Shown: positions 29,111 through 39,316, counted from the stretch's first letter. The stretch: 64,000 nucleotides of DNA from Pectobacterium zantedeschiae (GCF_004137795.1 NZ_NWTM01000001.1:2593229-2657228), one strand, 5' to 3'. The notes: generated by a model from the sequence alone, not told the origin. Program-made: numbers and translations.

Positions 29111-29563
29111 ATGCAAATTTGGGTCGACGCCGACGCCTGTCCTAACGTCATTAAAGAAGTGCTATTTCGCGCGGCGGATCGCACACAAATGCAAGTAACG
29201 CTGGTCGCCAACCAGACCATAAAAGTGCCGCCGTCACGCTTTATTAACACCCTGCGCGTCTCTGCGGGTTTTGACGTCGCCGACAATGAAATTGTACGCC
29301 GTGTTGAATCGGGCGATTTAGTGATCACTGCCGATATACCACTAGCATCGGAAGTGATAGAAAAAGGTGGCGTCGCGTTGAATCCGCGCGGCGAGCGCTA
29401 TACGCCGGATACGATTCGGGAACGGCTGAACATGCGAGATTTTATGGACACCATGCGCGCCAGCGGGATACAAACCGGTGGCCCAAGTGCGTTGAATCAA
29501 CGGGACCGCCAGCAATTTGCGAATGAACTGGACAAATGGTTGCAGCAGTCGAAAAAGCCATAA
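29111..29563 (+). CDS. yaiI: YaiI/YqxD family protein (UPF0178)
   Basis: This is a small conserved protein of 150 residues with a PIN/NYN-like fold predicted for the family; no function is established. The conserved N-terminal acidic motif is [11 protein letters not shown], and the family block [19 protein letters not shown] lies mid-protein. It follows hemF by three bases. A 17-base tandem repeat begins at its stop codon. Confidence 0.9.
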   Translation: MQIWVDADACPNVIKEVLFRAADRTQMQVTLVANQTIKVPPSRFINTLRVSAGFDVADNEIVRRVESGDLVITADIPLASEVIEKGGVALNPRGERYTPDTIRERLNMRDFMDTMRASGIQTGGPSALNQRDRQQFANELDKWLQQSKKP

Positions 29564-29660
29564 GTTACTAAAAGCTATAGTTACCAGAAAACCATTGTGA
29601 CTAAAAATGCATAGTTACTAAAAATGCATAGTTACTAAAAAACATCGTGACTAAAAAACA
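29561..29660. repeat. Imperfect 17-base tandem repeat, about six copies
   Basis: Units of the type TAGTTACTAAAAATGCA run head to tail (29561, 29578, 29595, 29612, 29629, 29646), with two partial units after. The first unit overlaps the yaiI stop codon. The repeat lies in the gap between convergent yaiI and mtr. Confidence 0.85.
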
Positions 29661-29688
29661 TAGTTATCTGGGGATCGTTATCTGGAAC

Positions 29689-29732
29689 GCTCGCCATCCC
29701 ACCGCTTCTGTTTTAGCAGGTAACTGGGATGG
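29689..29732 (-). terminator. Hairpin downstream of mtr
   Basis: The stem TCGCCATCCCA/TGGGATGGCGA encloses a loop of about 22 bases and lies immediately after the mtr stop. No long T run is seen. Confidence 0.55.
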
Positions 29733-29742
29733 CGATATGGAC

Positions 29743-31017
29743 TTACCGATAAACCGGTAACAGGTCGAGACTGGAAAGAATATGTATCAGCGCAGTGCCA
29801 ATACCAAATAGCAGCACCAGCGCAATCATCGCATTACCGCCGCGAACGCGAAACAGCGGGCTACCGAAGCGACGACGCGACGCAAGCGCCAACAATGCAG
29901 GCGTAATCACCGCCCATACGGTGGCGGCTAATCCGGCAAACCCAATCGCGTAAATAAAACCGTTCGGATAGACCAGCCCACCGATGATTGGCGGCAGGAA
30001 GGTCACCAGCGCCGTTTTAGCCCTGCCCATTCGGCTATCGTCAAATTTCAGCAAATCAGCCAGATAATCAAACAGCCCTAGCGTAACGCCAAGAAACGAA
30101 CAGGCGACAGCGAAATTAGAAAAGACGGTGAGCAACACATCCAGATAGGGACTATTCAACACGCCGCCCAGCGTCTGAACCAGAACGTCAATATTACCGC
30201 CACGCTCTGCAATCCCAATAAAATCAGGACGGGCAATGTTTCCCATCGTACTAATCAGCCAAATGGCATACATCGCCAGCGCCAGCATGCTGCCAGTAAA
30301 CAGGCAACGTTTGATTACCTGTGGCTTGTGGCCGTAATGCTTCACCAAACTGGGAACGTTGCCATGAAAACCGAAAGACGTCAGACAAAATGGTAACGTC
30401 ATCAACACATACGGAAGATAGCTCGGGGCTTCTTCCGCAACGTTGAGTAAAACAACCGGCTTAACATTCCACAGCAGGCTGCCGAACGTCATGAAAAAGG
30501 TCAGTACCTTTGCAGCCAGAAAAAAGGCGGTCATGCGACTCACCGCCGCCGTGCTCAGCCACACGGTAAAGGCGACAAACAGCGCAAATAGGCAACCACC
30601 GACGCGGGCGGAGAAATCGATCGACATCTCCGAAAGCGTGTGGTGAATGATTGAACCACTCGCCGAGATATAGGCGTAGGTCAGGATATAGAGGACAAAG
30701 GCAATCGATATGCCGTTGACGGCATTCCACCCCTTACCCAACAGATCTTTGGTCAGCGTATCAAAGCTGGCACCAGCCTGATAGTTAAGGTTAGCCTCCA
30801 AAATCATTAATCCCGAGTGATACATGCAAAACCAGGTGAAGACCAGCACGGCAAATGACCAGAAAAACCAGGCACCCGACATCACCACAGGCAGGGAAAA
30901 CATCCCGGCACCGATAATCGTCCCTGCAATAATCATCGATCCGCCAAACAGCGAAGGAAGACGCTTTTCTGCACCGTTTTTTTCTACTGTATTCTCTTGC
31001 ACTGCGCGTGTTGCCAT
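29743..31017 (-). CDS. mtr: Tryptophan-specific permease Mtr
   Basis: This inner-membrane aromatic amino acid importer (HAAAP family) has about 11 TM helices. The 424 residues are ten longer than E. coli Mtr, with the extra at the N-terminus. The substrate-binding TM1 motif [14 protein letters not shown] is present, and the rest resembles Mtr more than TyrP (for example [20 protein letters not shown]). It stands alone, convergent with yaiI. TrpR/TyrR control is known for E. coli mtr; I could not identify such boxes here. Confidence 0.93.
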   Translation of the reverse strand: MATRAVQENTVEKNGAEKRLPSLFGGSMIIAGTIIGAGMFSLPVVMSGAWFFWSFAVLVFTWFCMYHSGLMILEANLNYQAGASFDTLTKDLLGKGWNAVNGISIAFVLYILTYAYISASGSIIHHTLSEMSIDFSARVGGCLFALFVAFTVWLSTAAVSRMTAFFLAAKVLTFFMTFGSLLWNVKPVVLLNVAEEAPSYLPYVLMTLPFCLTSFGFHGNVPSLVKHYGHKPQVIKRCLFTGSMLALAMYAIWLISTMGNIARPDFIGIAERGGNIDVLVQTLGGVLNSPYLDVLLTVFSNFAVACSFLGVTLGLFDYLADLLKFDDSRMGRAKTALVTFLPPIIGGLVYPNGFIYAIGFAGLAATVWAVITPALLALASRRRFGSPLFRVRGGNAMIALVLLFGIGTALIHILSSLDLLPVYR

Positions 31018-31216
31018 AGCCGATATTCGCTCGTTGGTTTTTTTATCGAGTCCGGGGAAAGGGGCTCCTACAGACGAGGCGGGATCATGGCATAAAACGA
31101 AAATTATTCCATTGATTTAACTTATGTCACCGTATGGAAAAATCCACGTTCTGCTAAAAATGACGTGTTAAATTATAAAGGGATTAAAGGAAAAGTAATT
31201 TAAGGATGATGAGGCA

Positions 31217-31402
31217 ATGCTGAAGGCTGTGAAATCTGTTTTATTCGATATTCTCTCCATGATACTGACATTTATTCTCTGTGTTTTTTCAATTATTGCC
31301 GTCGTATCGCTATTCCCAGATAACCTGTTGTTCCCTGTCGGAATTTTTGGCCTCATTGGTTCATATTGGTTAGGCGATTATTTGGTCGATAAACTGCGGT
31401 AA
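31217..31402 (+). CDS. Small two-helix membrane protein
   Basis: This 61-residue hydrophobic protein of unknown function has two predicted TM helices (about 10-32 and 36-55) and a charged C-terminus (DYLVDKLR). A GATGAGG site precedes the ATG and a bidirectional terminator follows, which supports a real gene. I do not recognise the family. Confidence 0.7.
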   Translation: MLKAVKSVLFDILSMILTFILCVFSIIAVVSLFPDNLLFPVGIFGLIGSYWLGDYLVDKLR

Positions 31403-31407
31403 ATAAA

Positions 31408-31436
31408 AAACCCAGCCAACAATCGACTGGGTTTGT
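31408..31436. terminator. Convergent terminator between the small membrane gene and maeB
   Basis: AAACCCAG and CTGGGTTT pair around an 11-base loop, with A's upstream and T-rich sequence downstream. It can serve both directions. Confidence 0.8.
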
Positions 31437-31455
31437 CTGTATTAATGGAAATAAC

Positions 31456-33735
31456 TTACAGCGGCTGAGTTTGTGCTTCCACCACTGCCAGCGCGACCAT
31501 ATTCACGATCCGGCGAACCGAAGCAATCGGCGTCAGGATGTGTACGGGTTTCGAGATCCCCATCAATACCGGCCCGACCGTCACACCTTCAGAAGAAGAG
31601 ACACGCAGCAGATTATAGCTGATACGTGCAGATTCCATATTCGGCATGATCAGGATGTTGGCTGAACCTTTCAGCGGGCTGTCCGGCATTTGCTCGCGGC
31701 GGATCGCCTCCACCAGCGCGGCGTCACCGTGCATCTCACCATCGATCTCCAGTTCCGGTGCCAGCTTGTTGACCAGCGCCAGCGTTGCACGCATCTTCTG
31801 CGCCGTCGGGGAATCCGAGGTGCCGAAACTGGAGTGCGACAGTAGCGCGACTTTCGGTTCGATACCGAAACGGCGTACGCTCTCTGCCGCCATCAGCGTA
31901 ATTTCCGCCAGCTGTTCCGGTGTCGGATCCGCATTAACGTAGGTGTCGGCGATAAAGGTATTGCCGCTTGGCAGCATCAGCGCGTTCATCGCACCCGCTG
32001 CATGCACGCCCTCGCGGTAGCCGAACACTTTCTCGACGACGTCGAAGTGTTCTTCATACGTGCCAATCGTGCCACAAATCAGCGCATCCGCCTCACCACG
32101 GTGAACCATGATCGAACCGATCAGCGTAGGATTACCAATCACCGCACGCTGCGCTTTTTCCTGCGACACGCCGCGACGCTTCATGAGTTCGAAATACTCA
32201 CTCCAGTATTCTTTGAAGCGTGGATCGGATTCGTTATTGACCACTTCAAAATCTTTACCGATGGTCAGTTGCAGCCCCAGCTTTTGCAGACGCATTTCGA
32301 TGACGCTCGGACGACCAATCAGAATCGGGAATGCCAGCCCCAACGTCACCAGTTCCTGCGTGGCGTGCAACACGCGAGCATCTTCACCTTCGGCGAATAC
32401 CACACGTTTCGGCTGCTGACGCGCCTGTGCGAAGATCGGCTTCATGAACAGATTGGTTTTGTAGACGAACTGGGTCAGTTTTTCGATGTAGGCATCGAAA
32501 TCTTCGATCGGACGGGTCGCTACGCCGGAATCCATCGCCGCTTTCGCTACCGCTGGTGCGATCTTAATGATCAGACGCGGATCGAACGGTTTCGGAATCA
32601 GATAATCCGGGCCAAATGACAGCTCCTGATCGCCGTAGGCAGAAGCCACCACTTCACTCTGCTCCGCCAGCGCCAGGTCGGCAATGGCGTGAACGCAGGC
32701 CAGCTTCATCTCTTCGTTAATCGTGGTCGCGCCAACATCCAGTGCGCCACGGAAGATGAACGGGAAGCACAGTACGTTGTTCACCTGATTCGGGTAGTCT
32801 GAACGACCAGTACAGATAATCGCATCCGGGCGCACTTCTTTTGCCAGCGGCGGCAGAATCTCCGGTTCCGGGTTTGCCAGCGCCATGATCAGCGGGCGTG
32901 GAGCCATGGTTTTCACCATGTCTGGCGTCAGTACACCGGGGCCGGAACAACCAAGGAAGATATCCGCATTAGGGATCACATCAGCCAGCTTGCGGGCGCC
33001 ATTATCTTCAATCGCGTAAGCAGCCTTGGTTTCTTCCATATTTTCGTCACGACCGTGGAAAATCACGCCGCGCGAATCACACACCACGATGTTGTGCTTC
33101 TGAAGACCCAGCGCTACCAACAGGTTCAGACAGGCGATAGACGCTGCGCCTGCACCAGACACCACCAGACGCACATCGGAAATATTCTTCTCTACTACGC
33201 GAAGACCGTTCAGAACGGCGGCGGTACAAATGATCGCAGTACCGTGCTGATCGTCGTGGAAGACGGGAATCTTCATGCGCTCGCGCAGTTTCTTCTCGAT
33301 GTAGAAGCATTCCGGTGCCTTGATGTCTTCCAGATTGATACCGCCGAACGTCGGCTCCAGCGCAGCAATCACGTCGATCAGCTTGTCTGGATCCAGTTCA
33401 TCGACTTCGATATCGAAAACATCAATGCCGGAGAATTTTTTAAACAGGACGCCTTTGCCTTCCATCACCGGTTTACCGGCAAGTGCACCGATATTACCAA
33501 GGCCCAGCACGGCCGTTCCGTTAGAGATAACAGCGACCAGATTGCCACGCGCGGTGTATTTGTAAGCGGCCAGCGGATCTGCCGCAATCTCCAAACAGGG
33601 TGCCGCAACACCTGGGGAATACGCCAGCGCCAGATCGCGCTGCGTTGCCAATGGCTTCGTCGGGGAAACCTGAATTTTACCGGGAATCGGATACTGGTGG
33701 AAATCAAGGGCGCTTTGCTTTAGCTGTTCATCCAT
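31456..33735 (-). CDS. maeB: NADP-dependent malic enzyme
   Basis: MaeB converts malate to pyruvate and CO2 with NADP+. The 759 residues show the bacterial hybrid layout: malic enzyme N-terminal domain (about 1-160), NAD(P)-binding domain (about 160-400, [16 protein letters not shown]) and a phosphotransacetylase-like regulatory domain (about 430-759). Catalytic-region motifs YSPGVAAPC and [10 protein letters not shown] are clear. It is a single gene, and the long frames on its opposite strand are shadows. Confidence 0.97.
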   Translation of the reverse strand: MDEQLKQSALDFHQYPIPGKIQVSPTKPLATQRDLALAYSPGVAAPCLEIAADPLAAYKYTARGNLVAVISNGTAVLGLGNIGALAGKPVMEGKGVLFKKFSGIDVFDIEVDELDPDKLIDVIAALEPTFGGINLEDIKAPECFYIEKKLRERMKIPVFHDDQHGTAIICTAAVLNGLRVVEKNISDVRLVVSGAGAASIACLNLLVALGLQKHNIVVCDSRGVIFHGRDENMEETKAAYAIEDNGARKLADVIPNADIFLGCSGPGVLTPDMVKTMAPRPLIMALANPEPEILPPLAKEVRPDAIICTGRSDYPNQVNNVLCFPFIFRGALDVGATTINEEMKLACVHAIADLALAEQSEVVASAYGDQELSFGPDYLIPKPFDPRLIIKIAPAVAKAAMDSGVATRPIEDFDAYIEKLTQFVYKTNLFMKPIFAQARQQPKRVVFAEGEDARVLHATQELVTLGLAFPILIGRPSVIEMRLQKLGLQLTIGKDFEVVNNESDPRFKEYWSEYFELMKRRGVSQEKAQRAVIGNPTLIGSIMVHRGEADALICGTIGTYEEHFDVVEKVFGYREGVHAAGAMNALMLPSGNTFIADTYVNADPTPEQLAEITLMAAESVRRFGIEPKVALLSHSSFGTSDSPTAQKMRATLALVNKLAPELEIDGEMHGDAALVEAIRREQMPDSPLKGSANILIMPNMESARISYNLLRVSSSEGVTVGPVLMGISKPVHILTPIASVRRIVNMVALAVVEAQTQPL

Positions 33736-34002
33736 TTTATGTACCTTTTCGGTTTTGTTGTGTCTGTAGGGTAAAGAGTACCCAGTATAGTGTTTGCCAA
33801 TGGCGAAACTACCGAGGATGGCAAAAACTGAGGGGGAATGCTGGTTAATATAGTTATTTTATTTGACGGTTTTTTGTTCATATTACCGTCAGCGTCAGAT
33901 ACGCCAAGCGGGATAATCGGAAGAAATTCAGAAAAAGCGGGGGTATCGTCGCGTGATGCAAACACACCACGCAACGGAGGAAGGTAGGTTACTGCGTCAT
34001 AT
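33736..34002. other. Region upstream of maeB
   Basis: This holds the maeB upstream region, AT-rich near 33840-33885. I see no gene or clear regulatory motif. Confidence 0.4.
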
Positions 34003-34236
34003 TCAGAATAGTACGAATGTTGCCTGCACTGTGGCGATAATATCGATGGCCCCGATGCACAGCGAGCCGAGAATCGGCAGGGCTTTGGTATTTTCAGAGG
34101 CAATCGCCATCACACAGGGGATTTTGTGTAGCTCTTCAATACTCACGCGAATGACCCGTTCGTTCATCACGTGTCGATACGCTGACCCTGCGCGTTAAAG
34201 AAATCATATCCGGCAATATTGTTTGTGATCCAGATC
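34003..34236 (-). pseudogene. Remnant of a SorC/DeoR-type sugar-responsive regulator
   Basis: Minus-strand reading gives two pieces of one C-terminal effector-binding domain. The upstream piece (about 34175-34236) reads GYDFFNAQGQRIDT then hits TGA. The second (34003-34167, 54 codons from ATG) reads NERVIRVSIEELHKIPCVMA and continues to a normal-looking end (ATVQATFVLF). One missing base near 34168 would join them. The N-terminal helix-turn-helix region is gone. It lies upstream of the beta-glucoside operon and is probably left from a replaced sugar locus. Confidence 0.7.
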
Positions 34237-34240
34237 AATT
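34223..34240 (+). promoter_or_regulatory. CRP-like site upstream of the beta-glucoside operon
   Basis: TGTGATCCAGATCAAT has a perfect left half (TGTGA-N6) and a right half with two mismatches. Its place about 100 bases before the antiterminator target is suitable for catabolite control. Confidence 0.45.
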
Positions 34241-34328
34241 AATTCACCTGAGTACATTGCATGACTCCGGCACCGCATGCTGATATTGCGGCGCAACACC
34301 ATAAGTTGCACCAGCCTATTTTTATCGC

Positions 34329-34357
34329 GGCGTGCTACTGCTACGGCAGGCAAGACC
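34329..34357 (+). promoter_or_regulatory. RAT site (BglG/LicT-type ribonucleic antiterminator)
   Basis: The 29-base segment beginning GGCGTGCTACTG and ending GGCAGGCAAGACC matches the E. coli bgl RAT in length and in most conserved positions. Its 3' end (AAGACC) overlaps the left arm of the terminator at 34352, so bound antiterminator would block terminator folding. Confidence 0.85.
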
Positions 34358-34416
34358 AAAGTAAAAATGCATTTCCTCTCTTTAAGAGGTGCATTTTTAT
34401 TTTGGTCTTTTTTTTT
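34352..34416 (+). terminator. Conditional leader terminator of the beta-glucoside operon
   Basis: This is a long hairpin: AGACCAAA/TTTGGTCT, then TAAAAATGCA/TGCATTTTTA, then CCTCT/AGAGG, followed by a run of T's. It is a classical sugar-operon attenuator that should end transcription unless BglG binds the overlapping RAT. Confidence 0.88.
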
Positions 34417-34447
34417 GGCCTAATTGGCGTCAACACAGGGTAACACT

Positions 34448-36352
34448 ATGAATTATCAAAAACTTGGAGTCGATATACTCGAGTTGAGCGGCGGTAAGCA
34501 GAATGTCAGCAAACTGACCCACTGCGCCACTCGTTTACGTTTTGAGTTCAACGACAGTCATGCCGTACAGGCAGAAGCTATTGCCAAACTTCCCGGCGTC
34601 ATCAGCGTGGTCGATCGTGGTGGTCAATTTCAGGTGGTGATCGGCAACGACGTTCAAATTACCTACCGGGCGATTTTGAATGAGATTGGCGAGATGAATA
34701 GCCAGCGCAGTAACGCTAGCAAAGACCAGCAGAAAAAAGGCGGTATTTTTACGCAAATCATCAGCGTAATCTCCACCACCTTCACCCCCGTTATTCCAGC
34801 GATAACCGGCGCGGGGATGATCAAAGCGCTGCTGGCGATCCTCAAACTGGCCGGATTAATTTCCGCCGACAGTACGACCTATCGCCTGCTAGACACTATC
34901 TCCGATGCGGCTTTCTTCTTCCTGCCCGTGCTGCTGGCCTACGGTGCCTCCATCAAGTTCGCCTGTAACCCGATTCTGGCGATGACGATTGCGGGAGCCT
35001 TACTGCACCCAAATTTGGCTCAGTTGCTGGCATCAGGCGGGCCGATTAGCTTTATCGGTATTCCGGTACGGCTGGCGGACTATGCAGGATCGGTGTTACC
35101 GATCATTCTCACCGTCTGGATCATGTCCTACATCGAGCGCTTCGCTGAAAAAATCTCGCCCTCGATGATCACATTTTTCACCAAGCCGATGATCGTACTG
35201 CTGTTTACCGCACCGTTGGCGCTGGTGGTAATTGGGCCTTTCGGTATTTTCCTCAACGATCTGGTCGCCAGCGGTGCTGCCATCATTGACGGAAAGGCAA
35301 GCTGGCTCATTCCGATGTTGATGGGTGGCCTGCAACCGTTCCTGGTGATCACCGGTACAGCCTGGGCGATGACGCCGATTGCCACCTCGCAGCTTACTCG
35401 CAACGGTTTTGAGATGATCAACGGGCCAGGCATGCTGGCTTCCAACATTGCTCAGGGTGCCGCCACACTGTGCGTCGCGTTTAAAACCAAAAACAAAAAT
35501 CTGAAACAGCTGGCTTCTTCGGCAGGCTTCACCGCCCTGCTGGGTATCACCGAACCTTCCCTATACGGGGTAACGCTGAAACTGAAGAAACCGCTGATTG
35601 CCGCCATGATTGGCGGGGGCTGCGCGGGCATCTATGCCGGTTTAGCCGGGCTGGTTCGCTATGCCTTCGTCTCACCGGGGCTGGCAGCACTGCCTGCCTT
35701 TATTGGTGAAAACCCGATGAACATCGTACATGCGCTGATCACCTGCGCTATTGCGATTGTCGTCACGTTTGCGCTCACCTGGATCATGGGATTCGACGAT
35801 CCGGTAGATGAAACTGACAACGCTCAAACAGACTCGGCCCAGTTTGGGTCGACAGTGAATACCCCACAAAAATCACAGGCCACAGAAAACCATGCTGAAC
35901 CGCAAACCATTCTCAGCCCACTGTCCGGCAAGCTGGTCGCGCTAAGCGACATCAACGATGACGTATTCTCACAGGGATTATTGGGGCAAGGCGTCGCAAT
36001 TATTCCTGACAAAGGTGAAGTCGTCGCGCCCGTCAGTGGGGAAATCATCACGTTCCTTGAGTCCAAACATGCCGTCGGTATCCGCGCGGATAACGGTCTG
36101 GAATTACTGATTCATGTTGGACTCGATACGGTGAATCTCAACGGCAAGCACTTTACCGGCTACATCAAACCGGGCGATCGTGTCACCGCTGGCGACAAAT
36201 TAATTAGCTTCGATCTGCATGAGATCGCGCGCTTAGGCTATGACACGATTACGCCAGTCGTGATCATCAACAGCGATGAGTACTCAAGCATCGCCTGCAC
36301 CGCGCCACAGTCGATCGCACCGATGGATACCATTATTAACGTGCACGCCTGA
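34448..36352 (+). CDS. bglF: PTS beta-glucoside-specific EIIBCA permease
   Basis: This inner-membrane PTS permease imports and phosphorylates aryl-beta-glucosides or cellobiose-type sugars and, in the family, controls BglG by phosphorylation. About 634 residues in the order EIIB (1-80, phospho-Cys in KLTHCATRLRF), EIIC (about 105-450, many TM helices) and EIIA (about 495-630, phospho-His in LLIHVGLDTVNLNG). Start ATG at 34448 after AGGG. It is the first gene of the operon, behind the RAT/terminator leader. Confidence 0.94.
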   Translation: MNYQKLGVDILELSGGKQNVSKLTHCATRLRFEFNDSHAVQAEAIAKLPGVISVVDRGGQFQVVIGNDVQITYRAILNEIGEMNSQRSNASKDQQKKGGIFTQIISVISTTFTPVIPAITGAGMIKALLAILKLAGLISADSTTYRLLDTISDAAFFFLPVLLAYGASIKFACNPILAMTIAGALLHPNLAQLLASGGPISFIGIPVRLADYAGSVLPIILTVWIMSYIERFAEKISPSMITFFTKPMIVLLFTAPLALVVIGPFGIFLNDLVASGAAIIDGKASWLIPMLMGGLQPFLVITGTAWAMTPIATSQLTRNGFEMINGPGMLASNIAQGAATLCVAFKTKNKNLKQLASSAGFTALLGITEPSLYGVTLKLKKPLIAAMIGGGCAGIYAGLAGLVRYAFVSPGLAALPAFIGENPMNIVHALITCAIAIVVTFALTWIMGFDDPVDETDNAQTDSAQFGSTVNTPQKSQATENHAEPQTILSPLSGKLVALSDINDDVFSQGLLGQGVAIIPDKGEVVAPVSGEIITFLESKHAVGIRADNGLELLIHVGLDTVNLNGKHFTGYIKPGDRVTAGDKLISFDLHEIARLGYDTITPVVIINSDEYSSIACTAPQSIAPMDTIINVHA

Positions 36353-36359
36353 ACGCCCA

Positions 36360-36486
<127 letters not shown>

Positions 36487-36543
36487 ACGGCATTGGGTGC
36501 CCCGCCCAATGCCTTTGCCGTCTTCCCGGATGTGAGAGAAAAT

Positions 36544-37971
36544 ATGCATTACCAACAGCAAAAACACTTCCCTACGGGCTTTCTGTGGGGAGCCTCAACG
36601 TCGGCTTATCAGGTCGAAGGAGGCTGGCAGGCCGATGGAAAAAGCCCATCGATCATTGATAAATGCCAACACCCGGAAAACACCGCCAACTTCACTGTCG
36701 CCAGCGATCACTACCATCGCTTTAAAGAAGACGTGCAACTGTTTGCAGAACTGGGATTAAAGGCCTATCGCTTCTCTATCGCCTGGACGCGCATTCTTCC
36801 CGACGGCACGGGTGCAGTAAATCCGCTGGGCATCGCATTTTACAACGAGTTGATTGATGAGCTGAACGCGCACGGTATCGAACCAGTCGTCACGCTCTAC
36901 CATTTCGATTTGCCTTATTGTCTGGAAGCACAAGGCGGATGGCAAAATCGCGCCACGATTGATGCCTTTGTTGATTACGCCCGTACGCTGTTTACGCATT
37001 TCGGCGACAAAGTTAACTACTGGCTGACGATTAATGAGCAGAACACCATGATTCTGCATCCCGGCGCGATTGGCTTGCCGGAAGGCGGCGTTTTGCCATC
37101 CAAAAAGGCGCTATATCAGCAGAATCACCACATGATGCTGGCGCAGGCACAGGTCATGGCCTTGTGTCACGAACTTGCCCCCAACAGCCTGATTGGTCCG
37201 GCGATCAATACCACTTCCATGTATCAGGCCACCAGCAAACCGGAAGATGCTATTGCCGCGCACAACTGGGAAACACTGCGCTGCTGGAGCTTTCTCGACG
37301 TCGCCGTACATGGTCGCTACAACGCGCTGGCCTGGCGTTATCTGGAAGATCGCGGTCTGGCTCCAGAGACACAGCGCGGCGATGACGAGATCCTACAGTC
37401 AGGAAAGCCCGACTACGTGGCGATCAATTACTATTCCACTGCCACCATTGCCGCCAGCAAAGGTGATGCATCGGACGTCAGCGCCCGGGCAGGCGATCAG
37501 CAAATCATGCTAGGCGAACCCGGTGTCTATCGCGCGACGGAAAATCCGCACGTCGATAAAACACCCTATGGCTGGGTCATCGATCCCGTTGGCCTGCGCT
37601 TAACACTGCGTAAAACCTACGAACGCTACCATCTGCCGATCCTGATTACGGAAAACGGCATGGGCGCACCGGATAAGCTGGAAGCAGACGGTACGATAGA
37701 CGATCAATACCGCATCGATTTTATTGCCCGACATATTGAACAAATGCAGCTCGCCATCAGCGATGGTGTTGATCTGATTGGTTATTGCCCGTGGTCGGCG
37801 ATCGATGTGGTCAGCACCCATCAGGGCTATGGTAAGCGCTATGGGTTTATTTATGTGAACCGCGATGAATTCGATCTGAAAGATCTGCGACGTATCAAAA
37901 AGAAAAGTTTTTACTGGTATCAGGGTGTCATAGAATCAAATGGTGCGCGGTTATTTCCCAGTGCTCCCTAA
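36544..37971 (+). CDS. bglB: 6-phospho-beta-glucosidase, GH1
   Basis: This cytoplasmic enzyme hydrolyses the phosphorylated beta-glucosides delivered by the PTS permease. It has 475 residues from ATG 36544 (MHYQQQKHFPTGFLWGAST). The acid/base Glu is in WLTINEQN and the nucleophile Glu in LPILITENGMG. A Ser-Lys-Tyr phosphate pocket is visible in STHQGYGKRY (S, K seven on, Y two more), which argues for a 6-phospho substrate. A frame open to 36475 runs into the ERIC and is rejected as the start. Confidence 0.94.
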   Translation: MHYQQQKHFPTGFLWGASTSAYQVEGGWQADGKSPSIIDKCQHPENTANFTVASDHYHRFKEDVQLFAELGLKAYRFSIAWTRILPDGTGAVNPLGIAFYNELIDELNAHGIEPVVTLYHFDLPYCLEAQGGWQNRATIDAFVDYARTLFTHFGDKVNYWLTINEQNTMILHPGAIGLPEGGVLPSKKALYQQNHHMMLAQAQVMALCHELAPNSLIGPAINTTSMYQATSKPEDAIAAHNWETLRCWSFLDVAVHGRYNALAWRYLEDRGLAPETQRGDDEILQSGKPDYVAINYYSTATIAASKGDASDVSARAGDQQIMLGEPGVYRATENPHVDKTPYGWVIDPVGLRLTLRKTYERYHLPILITENGMGAPDKLEADGTIDDQYRIDFIARHIEQMQLAISDGVDLIGYCPWSAIDVVSTHQGYGKRYGFIYVNRDEFDLKDLRRIKKKSFYWYQGVIESNGARLFPSAP

Positions 37972-38012
37972 TACTGACGCCCCAGGATACTAGGTTAAAA
38001 CGGGGATAATCC

Positions 38013-38053
38013 TACTCTTAATCATTCGCGTTGCGGGACAACCGCCCGCAACA
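38013..38053 (+). repeat. Possible ERIC left-end remnant with hairpin
   Basis: TACTCTTAATCATTCGCG resembles the ERIC left end (TACTCTAAATAATTCGAG). It runs into a hairpin GTTGCGGG/CCCGCAAC. It may be a decayed ERIC between bglB and the antiterminator gene. Confidence 0.4.
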
Positions 38054-38115
38054 GAAAAGAGAAGAAATGGGTTATTATTTCACTGACACTCCTACTGATA
38101 TCACTCAAGAAACGC

Positions 38116-38967
38116 ATGATGGCTGAACCAATAAAAGCAATAAAAATACTGAACAATAGCCTAGTGTTATCTTCCGATGCAGATAACAACGAAATCATTG
38201 TCATGGGAAAAGGGATCGGCTTTAACAGCAAGACCGGAGATATTCTCGATCCAGCCAAAATTGAGAAAACCTTTATTCTCAAGGATGGCACGTCACCACG
38301 CGAATTTGCCCGTTTGATTGAGCACGTTGGGGAGGAATATGTTCACATCGTAAATAAGATTATTGATGATACGAACCGACAACTGCATGGTCGCTTGAGT
38401 GAACAGGTCTTTTTTACGCTGATCGACCATATCAGCTTTGCGATTGAGCGTTATCGCAAAGGCATCAGCATACAAAATCGTCTGCTTTATGAGGTAAAGC
38501 GGTTCTATCCACAGGAATTTGCGATTGCCTCAAGGGCGCTCAACGACATTAATCAGCAGATGGCGCTAGAGTTGCCAGAAGAGGAAGCGGGCAATATCGC
38601 GTTTCATTTAGTCAACGCGCAAACCGACGTCCAAAATATGGAAAACACACTACAGTCGGTCAAGATGCTGAAAGATATCTTTAACATCATCCAGTACAAC
38701 TTCCATATCGTGATTGATAAAGAATCTATTAACTACTCACGCTTCCTGACGCACATGCAATTCTTTATCCAGCGCCTGTTGGAAGACAGCCTGATTCATT
38801 CAAATGATGATTTTATTTTTGAGCAGGTCACCAAAGAATATCCTGATGCCTATAAATGTAGCCGATTAATCAAAGACTATATTCACAACCTGCTCCATAT
38901 CGACATTTCTAACGATGAGATGCTGTACTTGATTATCCATATCGTCCGCATCGCCCCCCAAGAATAA
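38116..38967 (+). CDS. bglG: BglG/LicT-family transcriptional antiterminator
   Basis: This RNA-binding antiterminator stabilises the RAT hairpin and prevents leader termination when beta-glucosides are present. Its 283 residues comprise an N-terminal CAT domain (about 1-58, KILNNSLVL and VMGKGIGF) and two PRD domains with regulatory histidines (LIEHVGEEY, DHISFAIERY, HMQFFIQRL). It is the last gene of the operon, unlike E. coli where bglG is first. The most likely target is the RAT at 34329. Start could be either of two adjacent ATGs. Confidence 0.92.
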   Translation: MMAEPIKAIKILNNSLVLSSDADNNEIIVMGKGIGFNSKTGDILDPAKIEKTFILKDGTSPREFARLIEHVGEEYVHIVNKIIDDTNRQLHGRLSEQVFFTLIDHISFAIERYRKGISIQNRLLYEVKRFYPQEFAIASRALNDINQQMALELPEEEAGNIAFHLVNAQTDVQNMENTLQSVKMLKDIFNIIQYNFHIVIDKESINYSRFLTHMQFFIQRLLEDSLIHSNDDFIFEQVTKEYPDAYKCSRLIKDYIHNLLHIDISNDEMLYLIIHIVRIAPQE

Positions 38968-38971
38968 GTCC

Positions 38972-39316
38972 GACAACTGGCCACATCAGCTTTCCGATGT
39001 CCAGCAGCAGCGATAGCGATTGCCGTACCTTGCCATGAATCCAGAGGTGATGCTCTTTGACAAACCGATCTCAGCGTTAAACCCAGAACGAGTCGGTGAA
39101 AAACTTCAGGACATTAAAAAGCTGGCGCATTCTGGTATTGCTATGGTCATCGCCACACACGAGATCGGCTTCGCTCGTGAGAGCGCCGATGATATCGTGT
39201 TTATTGAAAATGGCAGAATGGTCGAGACAGGCACAGCCAGACAGATGCCAGATGATCTGCAAAATGGCCGTGCGCAGGCCTTTTTCTCTAACGGTTCTGT
39301 GACAACGCGGGTATAG
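38972..39316 (+). pseudogene. Decayed ATPase fragment of an amino-acid-type ABC transporter
   Basis: Only the C-terminal third of a GlnQ/HisP-like ATPase remains. The frame reads NWPHQLSDVQQQR, then a TAG stop, then YLAMNPEVMLFDKPISALNP and on through THEIGFARES to a stop at 39316. The signature LSGGQ is now LSDVQ and Walker B DEP is DKP, so it could not work even if expressed. The Walker A half is missing. It starts five bases after bglG. Confidence 0.8.

Noticed and set aside
29561-29660. CRISPR array
   Set aside because: The 17-base units follow one another without spacers, so it is a simple tandem repeat. No CRISPR array is visible anywhere in the window.
32002-32619. 205-codon and, further on (33055-33723), 222-codon plus-strand frames opposite maeB
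   Set aside because: They are shadows of a highly conserved gene with biased codons; no independent evidence.
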